A stretch of 64,000 nucleotides of DNA from Bacillus sp. REN3 (GTDB taxonomy: Bacteria; Bacillota; Bacilli; Bacillales; Cytobacillaceae): positions 105,401 through 169,400 of the forward strand of contig NZ_JAERSD010000007.1 of assembly GCF_017912555.1 (NCBI RefSeq), in the 5' to 3' direction. The notes under the pieces were generated by a model, which saw only the letters and a list, made by a program, of their open reading frames with translations, searched no databases and had not been told where the DNA came from. Every line of letters starts with the position of its first letter. Positions within the stretch are counted from its first letter, which is position 1. Below are positions 38,786 to 47,591 of this stretch, piece by piece. A program made the translations under genes and the position numbers.

Positions 38786-40399
38786 TTACCAGGCGGCAAT
38801 ACAGCCGTCTGTCCTTGATTCGGTGCCTCCTGTCAGCACACCCGTTTCCGGGTCGCGCCAAATGATCTGGCCGCGGCCAAATCCGCCGGAATCATTTGCT
38901 ACCTTGATGTTATGCCCTTTTTGTGCAAGTGCCTCTGCAATATGGGCCGGCACACTCCGCTCCACCTCGACTGTCTTTCCTTCCATCCATTGCCACCTCG
39001 GTGCATCAAGAGCTGACTGCGGGTTCAAGTGAAAATCAATCGTATTCATGATGACCTGGACATGTCCTTGAGGCTGCATGTAGCCTCCCATCACACCGAA
39101 TGGCCCTACCGGCTGCCCGTTCTTTGTCAAGAATCCAGGGATGATGGTATGGTACGTTTTCTTGCCCGGCTCCAACCTGTTTTCATGGCCAGGGTCAAGC
39201 GAGAAATCATGCCCCCGGTTTTGCAGAGCAATCCCCGTACCGGGAATGACAATCCCCGACCCAAAACCCATATAGTTCGACTGGATGAACGAAACCATAT
39301 TTCCATCTTCATCGGCAGCGGCAAGATACACAGTTCCGCCGTTCGGTGGTGTTCCTGGTTCGGGAGTCAGCGCCATTTCGCCAATCAAGCTCCGGCGTTC
39401 CCTGGCATATGCCTCGCTTAGGAGCTGGTCAACCTTTACATTCATTTTCTCTCTCTGAGTGATGTATTTTTTCCCGTCGGCAAAAGCAAGCTTCATTGCC
39501 TCAATCTGCCTGTGGTATGTCCCTATCGATTCTTTTTCGGTAAAATCAAAGCCTTTCAGCGTGTTAAGCGCCATAAGTGCGACCATTCCCTGGCCGTTCG
39601 GCGGGATTTCCCAGACATCATAGCTGCGGTAATTCACACTGATCGGCGTCACCCATTCAGGCTGATAGGCGGCAAGGTCTTCCTTGCGGATAAAGCCACC
39701 ATGCTTCCTGGAAAACTCATCGATTTTTTCAGCAAGCTTTCCTCTGTAAAAGGATTCAGCGTTTGTTTCAGCAATCTCTTTCAAGGTTTCTGCATGTCCC
39801 GGCGAACGCCACATTTCCCCAACTTTAGGCGCCCTGCCATCTGTTGTGAATGTTTCAAACCATCCAGCATATTCTTCCCCATTCAAATGCTGCTTGAATA
39901 CCTCAGCAGCCTGTTTCCAGTACTTTCCGAGGACAGGGGAAACGGGAAAACCATTTTCTGCGTATTGAATCGCGGGTTCAAGCACATCACTTAGCGGCAG
40001 CTTGCCAAACCTTTCCGACAAAGCCGCCCAGGCACTTGGCGCACCAGGGACGGTCACAGGAACAAGGCCGAATCTCGGCATCGACTCATGTCCCAGCCCT
40101 TTGACCGCTTCAATCGTCAGGCTGCTTGGAGCTGGGCCGCTTGCATTGAGGCCGTGAAGTTCTCCCTGTGTCCAGACAATCGCGAACGCATCGCCGCCAA
40201 TCCCGTTCGACGTCGGTTCAACGACTGTCAGGCAGGCAGCGGTGGCAATAGCGGCATCAATGGCATTCCCTCCTTTTTTCAACATATCCAGCCCTGCCTG
40301 TGAGGCAAGCGGCTGGGATGTAGCGACCATTCCTTTCCGCGCAACCGCAGCCATACGCTGGGAGGAATAAGGGTAATGCAAAGCATCGTATAGCATCAT
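38786..40399 (-). CDS. ywrD: Gamma-glutamyltransferase family protein YwrD
   Basis: 537 aa, cytoplasmic-looking (no signal peptide), starting after AAGGAGA. N-terminal nucleophile hydrolase: the autocleavage Thr is expected in PPNGGTVYLAAADEDGNMVS (about residue 350), followed by SNYMGFGSGIV and the C-terminal substrate loop FGVMGGYMQPQGHVQ. The N-terminal half has GGNAIDAAIATAACLTVVEP. YwrD-type enzymes may act on glutathione or gamma-glutamyl peptides; the substrate is uncertain. Confidence 0.93.
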   Translation of the reverse strand: MMLYDALHYPYSSQRMAAVARKGMVATSQPLASQAGLDMLKKGGNAIDAAIATAACLTVVEPTSNGIGGDAFAIVWTQGELHGLNASGPAPSSLTIEAVKGLGHESMPRFGLVPVTVPGAPSAWAALSERFGKLPLSDVLEPAIQYAENGFPVSPVLGKYWKQAAEVFKQHLNGEEYAGWFETFTTDGRAPKVGEMWRSPGHAETLKEIAETNAESFYRGKLAEKIDEFSRKHGGFIRKEDLAAYQPEWVTPISVNYRSYDVWEIPPNGQGMVALMALNTLKGFDFTEKESIGTYHRQIEAMKLAFADGKKYITQREKMNVKVDQLLSEAYARERRSLIGEMALTPEPGTPPNGGTVYLAAADEDGNMVSFIQSNYMGFGSGIVIPGTGIALQNRGHDFSLDPGHENRLEPGKKTYHTIIPGFLTKNGQPVGPFGVMGGYMQPQGHVQVIMNTIDFHLNPQSALDAPRWQWMEGKTVEVERSVPAHIAEALAQKGHNIKVANDSGGFGRGQIIWRDPETGVLTGGTESRTDGCIAAW

Positions 40400-40436
40400 C
40401 GTACTCTCCTTCTCTCCATCCTAGTATTCTTACACT

Positions 40437-40604
40437 CTATTTAACGTGGCAGGTAATGAAATGCCCTTCATCTATCTTTCTCCAATCTAGCCACTTCTCC
40501 CTGCAAAGATCGCCAGCAAGTGGGCAGCAGAGATGGAAGGCGCAGCCTGCAGGAGGCTTCCCCTGTGACACCAGTAGTTTCAGTTTTGTGATGCCCTCAA
40601 CGGC
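40437..40604 (-). pseudogene. Relic of an oligopeptide/dipeptide ABC transporter ATPase (C-terminal oligo_HPY end)
   Basis: Translating the minus strand from 40604 to the stop at 40437-40439 gives a tail with GKPPAGCAFHLCCPLAG, then LCREKWLD and DEGHFITCHVK. This matches the Cys-rich C-terminus of Opp/Dpp ATP-binding proteins (PPSGCRFH.RCP ... C ... GH.VACH). The frame is closed upstream by a TAA (40605-40607) and no ATPase core remains, so it is a gene remnant. It directly precedes the gamma-glutamyltransferase gene. Confidence 0.6.
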
Positions 40605-40854
40605 TTACGCGTCGATCTTGCCCGCTCCTATGCCCACCACTCTCCTCCTTCCTTGAAAAACCCAGCCGAAAAACCTAGGAATTTAAATCATTATATTCCG
40701 TTTGTTAATAAAATATTAAATTATCATTAACAATCGTAACCAAAATTAATTTTTCACTATTTTACGACATATTCTGAAAATTGTCTATATGTAGCTGCGT
40801 TTCCCACACAAAAAGCCCATGGAGGAAACCATCCGCCACGAGCTTATACTTGAT

Positions 40855-41304
40855 TCATAATTTCATGCCTGTTCGGCTTTTGAAACGGCGGAGCATGATT
40901 TGGCTCTCCACCCGGGTGATTCCTTCTACTGCATATAATTCGTTGTTGATGAACTTTTCAAGGGAGGCAAAATTTTCGACAAGGACATGCATATGCAGGG
41001 TGCTAGGGCCTGTCATCTGATAACAGCTTGCGACATTGGGATTATTGGCGAGGTTTTCGGCAACAGAAACGAGGTACGCAGGTTCACAGTCTACCTCGAA
41101 AAAAGCCGAAACCTCTTTCCCGACCGCTTCCGAATTGATTACCACACTGAACTTCTCAATGACCCCCGACTCCTCCATCCGATTGACACGCTCACGGACG
41201 GCGACCCGGGAAAGATTCAGTTCTTTTCCGATATCCGCATAAGAAGCCCTGCCATTCTCCGTTAGAATCTCCAGGATTTTTCTGTCTGTATCATCTATTT
41301 TCAT
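40855..41304 (-). CDS. ywrC: Lrp/AsnC-family regulator (YwrC/ChrS-like)
   Basis: 149 aa from ATG 41302-41304 (MKIDDTDRKILEILTENGR); a longer frame to 41340 is less likely. N-terminal HTH: ASYADIGKELNLSRVAVRERV. C-terminal RAM domain: CYQMTGPSTLHMHVLVENF. In B. subtilis ChrS (YwrC) controls the chr3N-chr3C genes, which lie downstream here too, separated by the ATPase relic and ywrD. Confidence 0.9.
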   Translation of the reverse strand: MKIDDTDRKILEILTENGRASYADIGKELNLSRVAVRERVNRMEESGVIEKFSVVINSEAVGKEVSAFFEVDCEPAYLVSVAENLANNPNVASCYQMTGPSTLHMHVLVENFASLEKFINNELYAVEGITRVESQIMLRRFKSRTGMKL

Positions 41305-41479
41305 TCCAATCACCACACAATCTGATGAATAACAAAGCACGGCGAGCAGACATGCTTTAGCTTTAGCTTCAATTCATTTTCTGAATATTCCACTCTACCA
41401 TTATATCCTTTTCAAATGGCAAGTAGGTAAACAATTTCCATTGAAAAAATGGAGATAACTTCCCCTTGCCCGCGCCATG

Positions 41480-41712
41480 GAACAGAACGGGGTATGCCAG
41501 GTTCCGAGCCGCGACTAGGATGTGAAAGGCTAGGTTCCAAGCCGAAACCAGGATTTAAAAAGCCATGTTCCGAGCCAGGGGCAGGATATGAAAGGCCAGG
41601 TTCCAGGCCAAGACCAAGAGGTGAATAGCCAGGTTCCAACCCAGGTCCAGGATGTGAAAAACATGTTCCGATCCCGGGGCAGAACGGGATATGCGCGGTT
41701 CCGGGCAGGGCG
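41480..41712. repeat. Tandem array of a 33-bp unit, about seven copies
   Basis: GTTCC cores recur at 41501, 41534, 41567, 41600, 41633, 41665 and 41698, a period of 33 bp with one 1-bp slip. Typical unit content is GGTTCC.AGCC...CAGGAT.TGAAA. Because 33 is a multiple of three, the minus strand shows an open 11-residue repeat (GLEPGLSYP, GLEPSLSHP), but there is no ribosome binding site. It sits directly downstream of iadA. Confidence 0.75.
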
Positions 41713-41717
41713 GCAGC

Positions 41718-42905
41718 CTATTCTTCGAAAGTTCCCTTTACAATCGCTTCCCCATTCTCGACCATCACCTTTCCAAGGGCAATCACCGTATCAATTCGAA
41801 AGCTCCTGTCAAGCAGCACCAAATCCGCATCACGACCGACTTCAATCCGGCCCTTGGTGCGAAGCTTGAGGATTGCGGCGGGGTTTTCCGTTATCACCCG
41901 GATGGCGGTCTCGAGCGGGATGTCCTCCTCCTGCACAGCTGCTTTTACCGCTTCATACAGAGAAGAAACACTGCCAATCCGCAAACCGATCAGCTCGCCA
42001 GCTGCGTCAAAATCGGGAAGGCTTGCCTGCCCATCAGAAGTAAAGGTAATCTGGCGGATACTGACGCCAGCTTCCAGCATCCTGCGAAGGCCTGCGCTGC
42101 ATTTCACTTCGCCTTCTTCGAGGAATTTCGGGATCGTACTCGTGGTGAAGTCAACCCACCCTCCCTTTTTCGCATACTCGATTCCTGCTTCGAACAGATG
42201 CGGGTTCCGGTTGATGTGTGTCGGATAGAATTGGCGGATTGGGATGTCTGTTGTTTCAACAACTTGTTCGATCACCTTCAGATGGTCCCTGCTGTCGCCC
42301 ACATGGATATTGACGATCCCGCTTTTTCCTGCAAGCATTCCGCCAATCCGGGCAGCAGACGCGATCTTCGCCAATTCCTCTGGCGTCGGCTGCGAAGAGC
42401 GATGGTCAGCGATCGCGATTTCGCCGACACCGATGATGTTATCGATCAGGATAATGTCATCTTCAATTTTTCCAGTGAGCGTCTTTACCGGCACCTGGTA
42501 GGAGCCTGTCTGGACATAACAGCTGATGCCTTCTTCCTCGAGCGCCCGGGCTTTCGCGACAAGGCTTGCCATTTTTCTTGTAGTCCCGTCAGTGCCGATG
42601 ACGCCGACAAAGGTGGTGATCCCTGCAGCCGTCGCCTGTGCCAGCTGGATTTCCGGTGTCCGTGTCTTGAATCCCCCTTCCCCGCCGCCGCCAATGATGT
42701 GGACATGCGCATCAATGAACCCGGGAACGACCATTTTCCCTTCCGCATCGACCACCCTGATGTAAACAAAGCGCTCCGGCAAATTAATCTCATCCTCAAT
42801 GAATCCGATTTTCCCATCAACAAGCAATAGATCTTTTTTTCCGAGATGATCTGGTGCGTAAACATCTCCATTTTTTATCAGTGTGAGCAATGTGATTTCC
42901 CCCAT
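41718..42905 (-). CDS. iadA: Isoaspartyl dipeptidase
   Basis: 395 aa amidohydrolase. Metal ligands in VPGFIDAHVHIIGGGGEGG, YVQTGSYQVP, the signature GEIAIADHRSSQPTPEEL, VNIHVGDS and the catalytic Asp in TFTSDGQASLP. It hydrolyses beta-aspartyl dipeptides produced from damaged proteins. It is 47 nt downstream of the MFS gene and probably cotranscribed with it. Confidence 0.94.
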   Translation of the reverse strand: MGEITLLTLIKNGDVYAPDHLGKKDLLLVDGKIGFIEDEINLPERFVYIRVVDAEGKMVVPGFIDAHVHIIGGGGEGGFKTRTPEIQLAQATAAGITTFVGVIGTDGTTRKMASLVAKARALEEEGISCYVQTGSYQVPVKTLTGKIEDDIILIDNIIGVGEIAIADHRSSQPTPEELAKIASAARIGGMLAGKSGIVNIHVGDSRDHLKVIEQVVETTDIPIRQFYPTHINRNPHLFEAGIEYAKKGGWVDFTTSTIPKFLEEGEVKCSAGLRRMLEAGVSIRQITFTSDGQASLPDFDAAGELIGLRIGSVSSLYEAVKAAVQEEDIPLETAIRVITENPAAILKLRTKGRIEVGRDADLVLLDRSFRIDTVIALGKVMVENGEAIVKGTFEE

Positions 42906-42952
42906 CCAGGATTCATTCTTTTCCTATATGAATTATAAACCAAATCCCATGC

Positions 42953-44191
42953 TCATGAATCCCCTTTGCTGACATATGTCTCCTCCATGCGGATCAAGGC
43001 ATTGAGCCCGGAAACGAAAGGCAAGACGGCCACGAGCCCGATCGCCCATCCCACTCCAAGCAGATCGGCCAGGATTCCTGCGAAAAGGGCGCCGAACGCA
43101 TATCCGCTGTCCCTCCAGAAACGGTAGACACCCATCGACGATGCTCGCCATGAGGGTGCTGCCACATCACTGATGGCTGCCTGTAATGTTGGGTAGACCA
43201 TGGCGGTGCCCAAGCCAAGCAGGGCTGCGCCGAATACCCAGAATCCAAAACTGCTTGTTAGTAAGATAAACCAAAGCGCCCCAGCCTGTGTCCACATCCC
43301 GGCTGTAATCAGCTTTTTCCTGCCAATCCTGTCACTCAGCGTACCGGTGACAAGCTGGAATATTCCCCACGCAGCTGGGTAGACCGCCACGATGGTGCCA
43401 ATTTGCCCGACATCCATGCCTGCTGTAGAAAAAAAGATTGGAAACAGCCCCCACGCCATCCCGTCCTTCAGGTTCGTCGAAAGTCCAGCAAAACTGATGC
43501 TTGACAGGTTTTTATCCGTCCAGCTCGTCCTGGCGAAAACCTCCTTTGCCGATAACGGCGGTTCTCCATTGTTCTTTCCTCCCGTTTTCATATGCAGCTC
43601 CAAATGTTCTCCCGTGTCCCTGACGATGATGGACAACAGGAACCCGGTGACGGCAATGGCCATCCCAAGGTAAAAAGGCTCCGGGCTTAATGAATACGCA
43701 GAGGCTATATATCCAGAAACAGCAGCCATCACTGCGACACCCGAATAACCAGCGAACTCGTTCAAGCCAACAGCGGTACCCCGCTGGTCCGACCTTGAAA
43801 GATCGATTTTCATATTGACCGTCATCGACCAGGCAAGGCCCTGGTTGATTCCCAGCAAGATATTGGCAACAAGGACGACCCACCATGCATGCGCCAGCAT
43901 GATCAAGACGGGGACAATCAAGCCTACTGACCAGCCAAGCATCAAGACTCGCTTGCGCCCAAGGCTGTCAGCAATGTATCCTGCAAAGTAATTGACAATT
44001 GCCTTTGAAAAACCAAAACTGATGATGAAAGACAGCGCCGCGCTGGCGGAAGCGAGCCCGAACTGCTCCTCCCCCAAAAGCGGCAGGACGGTCCTCTCAA
44101 TCCCGACCATTGAACCTACGAATAGATTTATAACGACAAGCAAAATGAATTGGGACAGGTTTTCCCTTATCCCGATTTTGGGAGTACTCAT
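42953..44191 (-). CDS. Major facilitator superfamily transporter
   Basis: 412 aa with about twelve membrane segments. MFS motif A-like loop: GYIADSLGRKRVLMLGW, and its second-half counterpart GTLSDRIGRKKLITAGM. The substrate is unknown; cotranscription with iadA suggests a peptide or an amino-acid-like solute, which is inference only. Confidence 0.9.
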   Translation of the reverse strand: MSTPKIGIRENLSQFILLVVINLFVGSMVGIERTVLPLLGEEQFGLASASAALSFIISFGFSKAIVNYFAGYIADSLGRKRVLMLGWSVGLIVPVLIMLAHAWWVVLVANILLGINQGLAWSMTVNMKIDLSRSDQRGTAVGLNEFAGYSGVAVMAAVSGYIASAYSLSPEPFYLGMAIAVTGFLLSIIVRDTGEHLELHMKTGGKNNGEPPLSAKEVFARTSWTDKNLSSISFAGLSTNLKDGMAWGLFPIFFSTAGMDVGQIGTIVAVYPAAWGIFQLVTGTLSDRIGRKKLITAGMWTQAGALWFILLTSSFGFWVFGAALLGLGTAMVYPTLQAAISDVAAPSWRASSMGVYRFWRDSGYAFGALFAGILADLLGVGWAIGLVAVLPFVSGLNALIRMEETYVSKGDS

Positions 44192-44269
44192 AGCTGCCCC
44201 TCTCCTCGCACTATATACCTCTTATAGTATTGCTTTTCCTTTGATTTTTAAATCATCTTGTTTGGCGTC

Positions 44270-44298
44270 TTGACATGGAGGGGTTACCATACTATAAT
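44270..44298 (+). promoter_or_regulatory. Consensus sigma-A promoter of the T-box leader
   Basis: TTGACA (44270-44275), 17 bp, TATAAT (44293-44298): a perfect consensus, as expected when control is by transcription attenuation downstream. Confidence 0.92.
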
Positions 44299-44304
44299 TT
44301 CGAG

Positions 44305-44578
44305 AAATATCTTTTAATAGCTTGAAGCGTTGAAGAGAGTTTAGTAAGCCGGTCTCCCTGTTGGCAGAGAATCAGTGGTTGGTGGAAAATGATACAAAGA
44401 TTTGGTGAATTTCGTTCTTGGAGCTTTTTCTTTTTGGAGCATTCGATCCGGAAAGAACGGTTCATACCGTTATCTTTAAACTTAAGCGGGAAGCATCGTT
44501 GCTTCCAAATAGGGTGGTACCGCGTGTTCAGCCACGTCCCTATCCAGTCGATGGATAGCGGGCGCGGCTTTTTCTTTT
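44305..44578 (+). ncRNA. T-box riboswitch leader, specifier consistent with phenylalanine
   Basis: The T-box sequence AGGGTGGTACCGCG is at 44511-44524. Stem I features: AGTA at 44343-44346, the GGTGGAA apical element (44381-44387), then GGTGAA followed by the specifier region TTTC (44410-44413) and CTTGGAGC. Read as TTT or TTC the specifier is Phe in either register. The terminator is GCCACGTCCCTATCC (44531-44545) pairing with the strand ending GGCGCGGC (44568), followed by TTTTTCTTTT. Uncharged tRNA-Phe should favour the antiterminator. Confidence 0.9.
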
Positions 44579-44628
44579 GCCTTCTTGAAATCGATCAGCT
44601 GATACATAGAGACAAAGGGGAGAATCAA

Positions 44629-45966
44629 ATGGAAAAAGAACAATGGTCTTCGAAGGTGGGCTTCATTTTAGCAGCAGCCGGTTCCGCGATTGGCATCGGA
44701 GCGATCTGGAAGCTGCCGTATGTGACAGGAGTCAGCGGCGGCGGGGCATTCTTCCTGCTGTTCGTCCTGTTTTCGCTGTTCATCGGCCTTCCGCTCCTGC
44801 TGGCCGAGTTCGTCATTGGCCGCAGCACCGGAAAGGAAGCGATCAGAGCCTACTCAGCGATTGCGCCAAATACAAAATGGCACTGGATCGGCGTCATCGG
44901 GGTCATCACCTGCTTTGTGCTGCTAAGCTTTTACAGTGTAGTCGGCGGCTGGATCAGCCTTTATTTCGTGAAGGGACTGGCTGGCGGGATCATCGGGAAT
45001 GGCGCTGATTATGAGGCGCTTTTCGGAAAGACAATCAGCAGCCCCTGGAATGTTCTCGCTGCCCAGGCAGCCTTCTTGGTCGTAACGGTCATCGTTGTCG
45101 CCAGAGGGGTACAGCAGGGCATTGAGAAAGCAAGCAAATTCCTGATGCCAGCCTTATTCCTGCTGTTTGTGGTCCTGATCATCCGTTCGCTGACCCTTGA
45201 AAATGCCGTGGAGGGCGTCAAGTTCTTCCTTGCCCCCGATTTTTCAGGCATCACATCCGAAAGCATCCTGTTCGCAATGGGCCAATCGTTTTTCTCATTA
45301 AGTGTCGGCGTGTCGGTGATGGTCACATACAGTTCTTACCTGCCGAAGAAATCGAGCATTGTCCAGCCGGCCGTTTTGGTTGTCACAATGAACCTGTTCA
45401 TCGCCCTGCTTGCCGGGCTTGCAATCTTCCCGGCCGTCTTCTCGCTTGGCCTGGAGCCAGCAGAAGGGCCTGGCTTGCTTTTCATCGTGCTGCCAGCGGT
45501 TTTTGAAAAACTCGTCTTTGGCGAACTGTTCCTGCTACTCTTCCTGGCCTTGTTTTTATTCGCAACCTTGACATCAGCCTTCTCGATGCTGGAAATTGTC
45601 GTTGCCACACTCGCTAAAGGCGATCAGCGAAAAAGGGCTGCTTTCTCCTGGCTGGCCGGCGGCCTGATTTTCCTGCTCGGGATTCCTTCAGCGCTGTCCT
45701 TTGGCCCGCTGTCTGAGCTGACGGTATTTGGAAAAATCATTTTTGATGCTGCCGATTTCCTTGTCAGCAACATCCTTATGCCGCTCGGCGTATTGCTGAT
45801 TTCGATTTTCGTCCCGCTGAAAATCAAGAAGGAAGTCCTCCGCCAGGAATTGCTGCAGCACTCCAAAAGCGGGACCTGGCTGTTCAGCCTTTGGTACAAT
45901 GCCATGCGGTTTATCATCCCAATCGTCATTGTCGTTGTATTCCTCGATTCATTGGGGGTCATTTAA
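44629..45966 (+). CDS. Sodium:neurotransmitter symporter (NSS) family transporter
   Basis: 445 aa from ATG 44629 (GGGGAG 6 nt upstream). It begins [20 protein letters not shown] followed by [20 protein letters not shown], the family's unwound TM1 substrate and sodium site. About eleven membrane segments. The T-box leader points to an amino acid, most simply phenylalanine or another aromatic, as substrate. Monocistronic, ending in its own terminator. Confidence 0.92.
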   Translation: MEKEQWSSKVGFILAAAGSAIGIGAIWKLPYVTGVSGGGAFFLLFVLFSLFIGLPLLLAEFVIGRSTGKEAIRAYSAIAPNTKWHWIGVIGVITCFVLLSFYSVVGGWISLYFVKGLAGGIIGNGADYEALFGKTISSPWNVLAAQAAFLVVTVIVVARGVQQGIEKASKFLMPALFLLFVVLIIRSLTLENAVEGVKFFLAPDFSGITSESILFAMGQSFFSLSVGVSVMVTYSSYLPKKSSIVQPAVLVVTMNLFIALLAGLAIFPAVFSLGLEPAEGPGLLFIVLPAVFEKLVFGELFLLLFLALFLFATLTSAFSMLEIVVATLAKGDQRKRAAFSWLAGGLIFLLGIPSALSFGPLSELTVFGKIIFDAADFLVSNILMPLGVLLISIFVPLKIKKEVLRQELLQHSKSGTWLFSLWYNAMRFIIPIVIVVVFLDSLGVI

Positions 45967-45971
45967 AGCAC

Positions 45972-46003
45972 GAAGCTGTCCTGATGCGGGACAGCTTCTT
46001 TTT
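45972..46003 (+). terminator. Terminator of the NSS transporter gene
   Basis: GAAGCTGTCC (45972-45981) pairs with GGACAGCTTC (45989-45998), followed by TTTTT. Confidence 0.9.
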
Positions 46004-46010
46004 CATCTTC

Positions 46011-46041
46011 TGCATAATTATCCCTGAATTGGCACACGGTA
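46011..46041 (+). promoter_or_regulatory. Possible forespore sigma-G promoter of the germinant receptor operon
   Basis: TGCATA (46011-46016), 18 bp, CACGGTA (46035-46041). The -35 fits sigma G; the -10 agrees only partly with CATACTA. It is 30 nt upstream of the A-subunit start. Confidence 0.35.
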
Positions 46042-46070
46042 ATAACAGTATGACTGTGAGGGGAATTGTG

Positions 46071-47573
46071 ATGTTTTTTAAAAGAAAAGACCAGCCAAAG
46101 GACAATACGGACCAGTCTGCGCAAAATCAGGCAGACATTCCAGCCGCTAAGGATGCATTCCTGGCGGAAATGAAGGGCCGCTTCTCCAATAGTGCTGATT
46201 TCATCATAAAGGAACTTTCTCCCGAGCTTTCCTTGCTCTATATTGAAACCTTGATTGAAACAACAATGCTGAACGAGAACATCATTGGAGCCCTATGCGA
46301 ACCTGTCCGTTCGCTTGACCAGGCACTCGAACAAATTGACAGCGGCAGCAAAAATAAATTGGACTCGCTGGATAAAACAATCGATGCCCTGCTAGAGGGC
46401 AGTGCGATCATCCACTTCGATGGGATCCCTTCCGTCCTTTCTGCCAATATAAAAACAACGGTCGATCGTTCCTTGAACAAGCCTGAAAACGAATCACAGG
46501 TGTTAGGGCCACAGTTGGCATTCATTGAAAGCCTGAATACAAATCTCTCCCTTATAAGAAGATATTTAGTCAATCCAGCACTGAAGGTTGAAACATTCCA
46601 ACTTGGCGTCCGTACCCGCTCAAAAGTTTCCCTGTTGTTTCTTGAAGGAATTGCTGACGATGGAATGATTGCGACCGTCCGGCAAAGGATCAATGACATC
46701 CAGATTGACGGGATCCTGGACAGTTCGATCCTTCTCCAATTGATTGAAGATAACACGCTATCGATTTTTCCGCAGATGGTCTTAACTGAGCGGCCAGACA
46801 GGACCTGCTCCTTGCTGCTCGAAGGGAAACTCGCCATTTTGACGGAAGGGAGTTCCCAGGCAATCATTTGCCCTGTGAATTTCGTCGAATTTTTCAAAAG
46901 CATGGAGGACCAGAACGTAAGATGGCATATCGCTACTTTCCTGAGACTCCTAAGATTGTTCGCGATGCAGATTTCCATTTTCTTCACAGCTATCTATGTT
47001 GCGTCACTGACTTTCCATTATGAAATCATCCCTCAGCCGCTGCTTGTCCCATTGAGTGAGTCAAGGTCCAAGGTGCCGTTTCCGCCAATCTTTGAAGCAC
47101 TCCTGCTGGAATTCACGATCGAACTGCTCAGGGAAGCAGGGGCAAGGCTGCCTACGAAGGTCGGCCAGACGATGGGTATCGTAGGTGGTATCGTTGTCGG
47201 AACGGCAGCCGTCCAAGCCGGGTTCACGAGCAACATCCTGATCATCATCATTGCATTGAGTGCCCTGGCTTCCTTCACAACCCCAAGCTATATGATGGGC
47301 AATGTCATCCGTATCCTTCGCTTCCCGCTCATTTTCCTGGCCGGTTTCTGGGGTTTTTACGGACTTTCGCTCGGTTTCGCGTTCATCGTGATCCATCTTG
47401 TCAGGCAATCAAGCTTAGGGAGCCCTTACTTGGCACCTTTTTATCCTCCGCGGTTCAGCTACTGGCTTGACAGCATCATCAGGATGCCGCTTCCTTTTAC
47501 TAACACGCGCCCTTACCAGTCGAGACCGAAGGATATGGTCAGATACCCTCGTGATCCAGACCAAAATGAATAA
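46071..47573 (+). CDS. Spore germinant receptor A subunit (GerA family)
   Basis: 500 aa from ATG 46071 (GAGGGGA upstream). GerA family: a hydrophilic N-terminal region (about 1-290) with SADFIIKELSPELSLLYIETL, then a membrane region with VASLTFHYEIIPQPLLVPLS, LLEFTIELLREAGARLPTKVG and QTMGIVGGIVVGTAAVQAG. It forms the inner-spore-membrane receptor with the next two gene products. Which of GerA, GerB or GerK it equals, and the germinant, cannot be told. Confidence 0.93.
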   Translation: MFFKRKDQPKDNTDQSAQNQADIPAAKDAFLAEMKGRFSNSADFIIKELSPELSLLYIETLIETTMLNENIIGALCEPVRSLDQALEQIDSGSKNKLDSLDKTIDALLEGSAIIHFDGIPSVLSANIKTTVDRSLNKPENESQVLGPQLAFIESLNTNLSLIRRYLVNPALKVETFQLGVRTRSKVSLLFLEGIADDGMIATVRQRINDIQIDGILDSSILLQLIEDNTLSIFPQMVLTERPDRTCSLLLEGKLAILTEGSSQAIICPVNFVEFFKSMEDQNVRWHIATFLRLLRLFAMQISIFFTAIYVASLTFHYEIIPQPLLVPLSESRSKVPFPPIFEALLLEFTIELLREAGARLPTKVGQTMGIVGGIVVGTAAVQAGFTSNILIIIIALSALASFTTPSYMMGNVIRILRFPLIFLAGFWGFYGLSLGFAFIVIHLVRQSSLGSPYLAPFYPPRFSYWLDSIIRMPLPFTNTRPYQSRPKDMVRYPRDPDQNE

Positions 47574-47591
47574 AAATGTGGTGTTTTCAAT

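Noticed and set aside
41412..41639. 11-residue-repeat protein (GLEPGLSYP type)
   Set aside because: Open only because the 33-bp DNA repeat is a multiple of three. No start signals, and one 1-bp slip in the array would break it.
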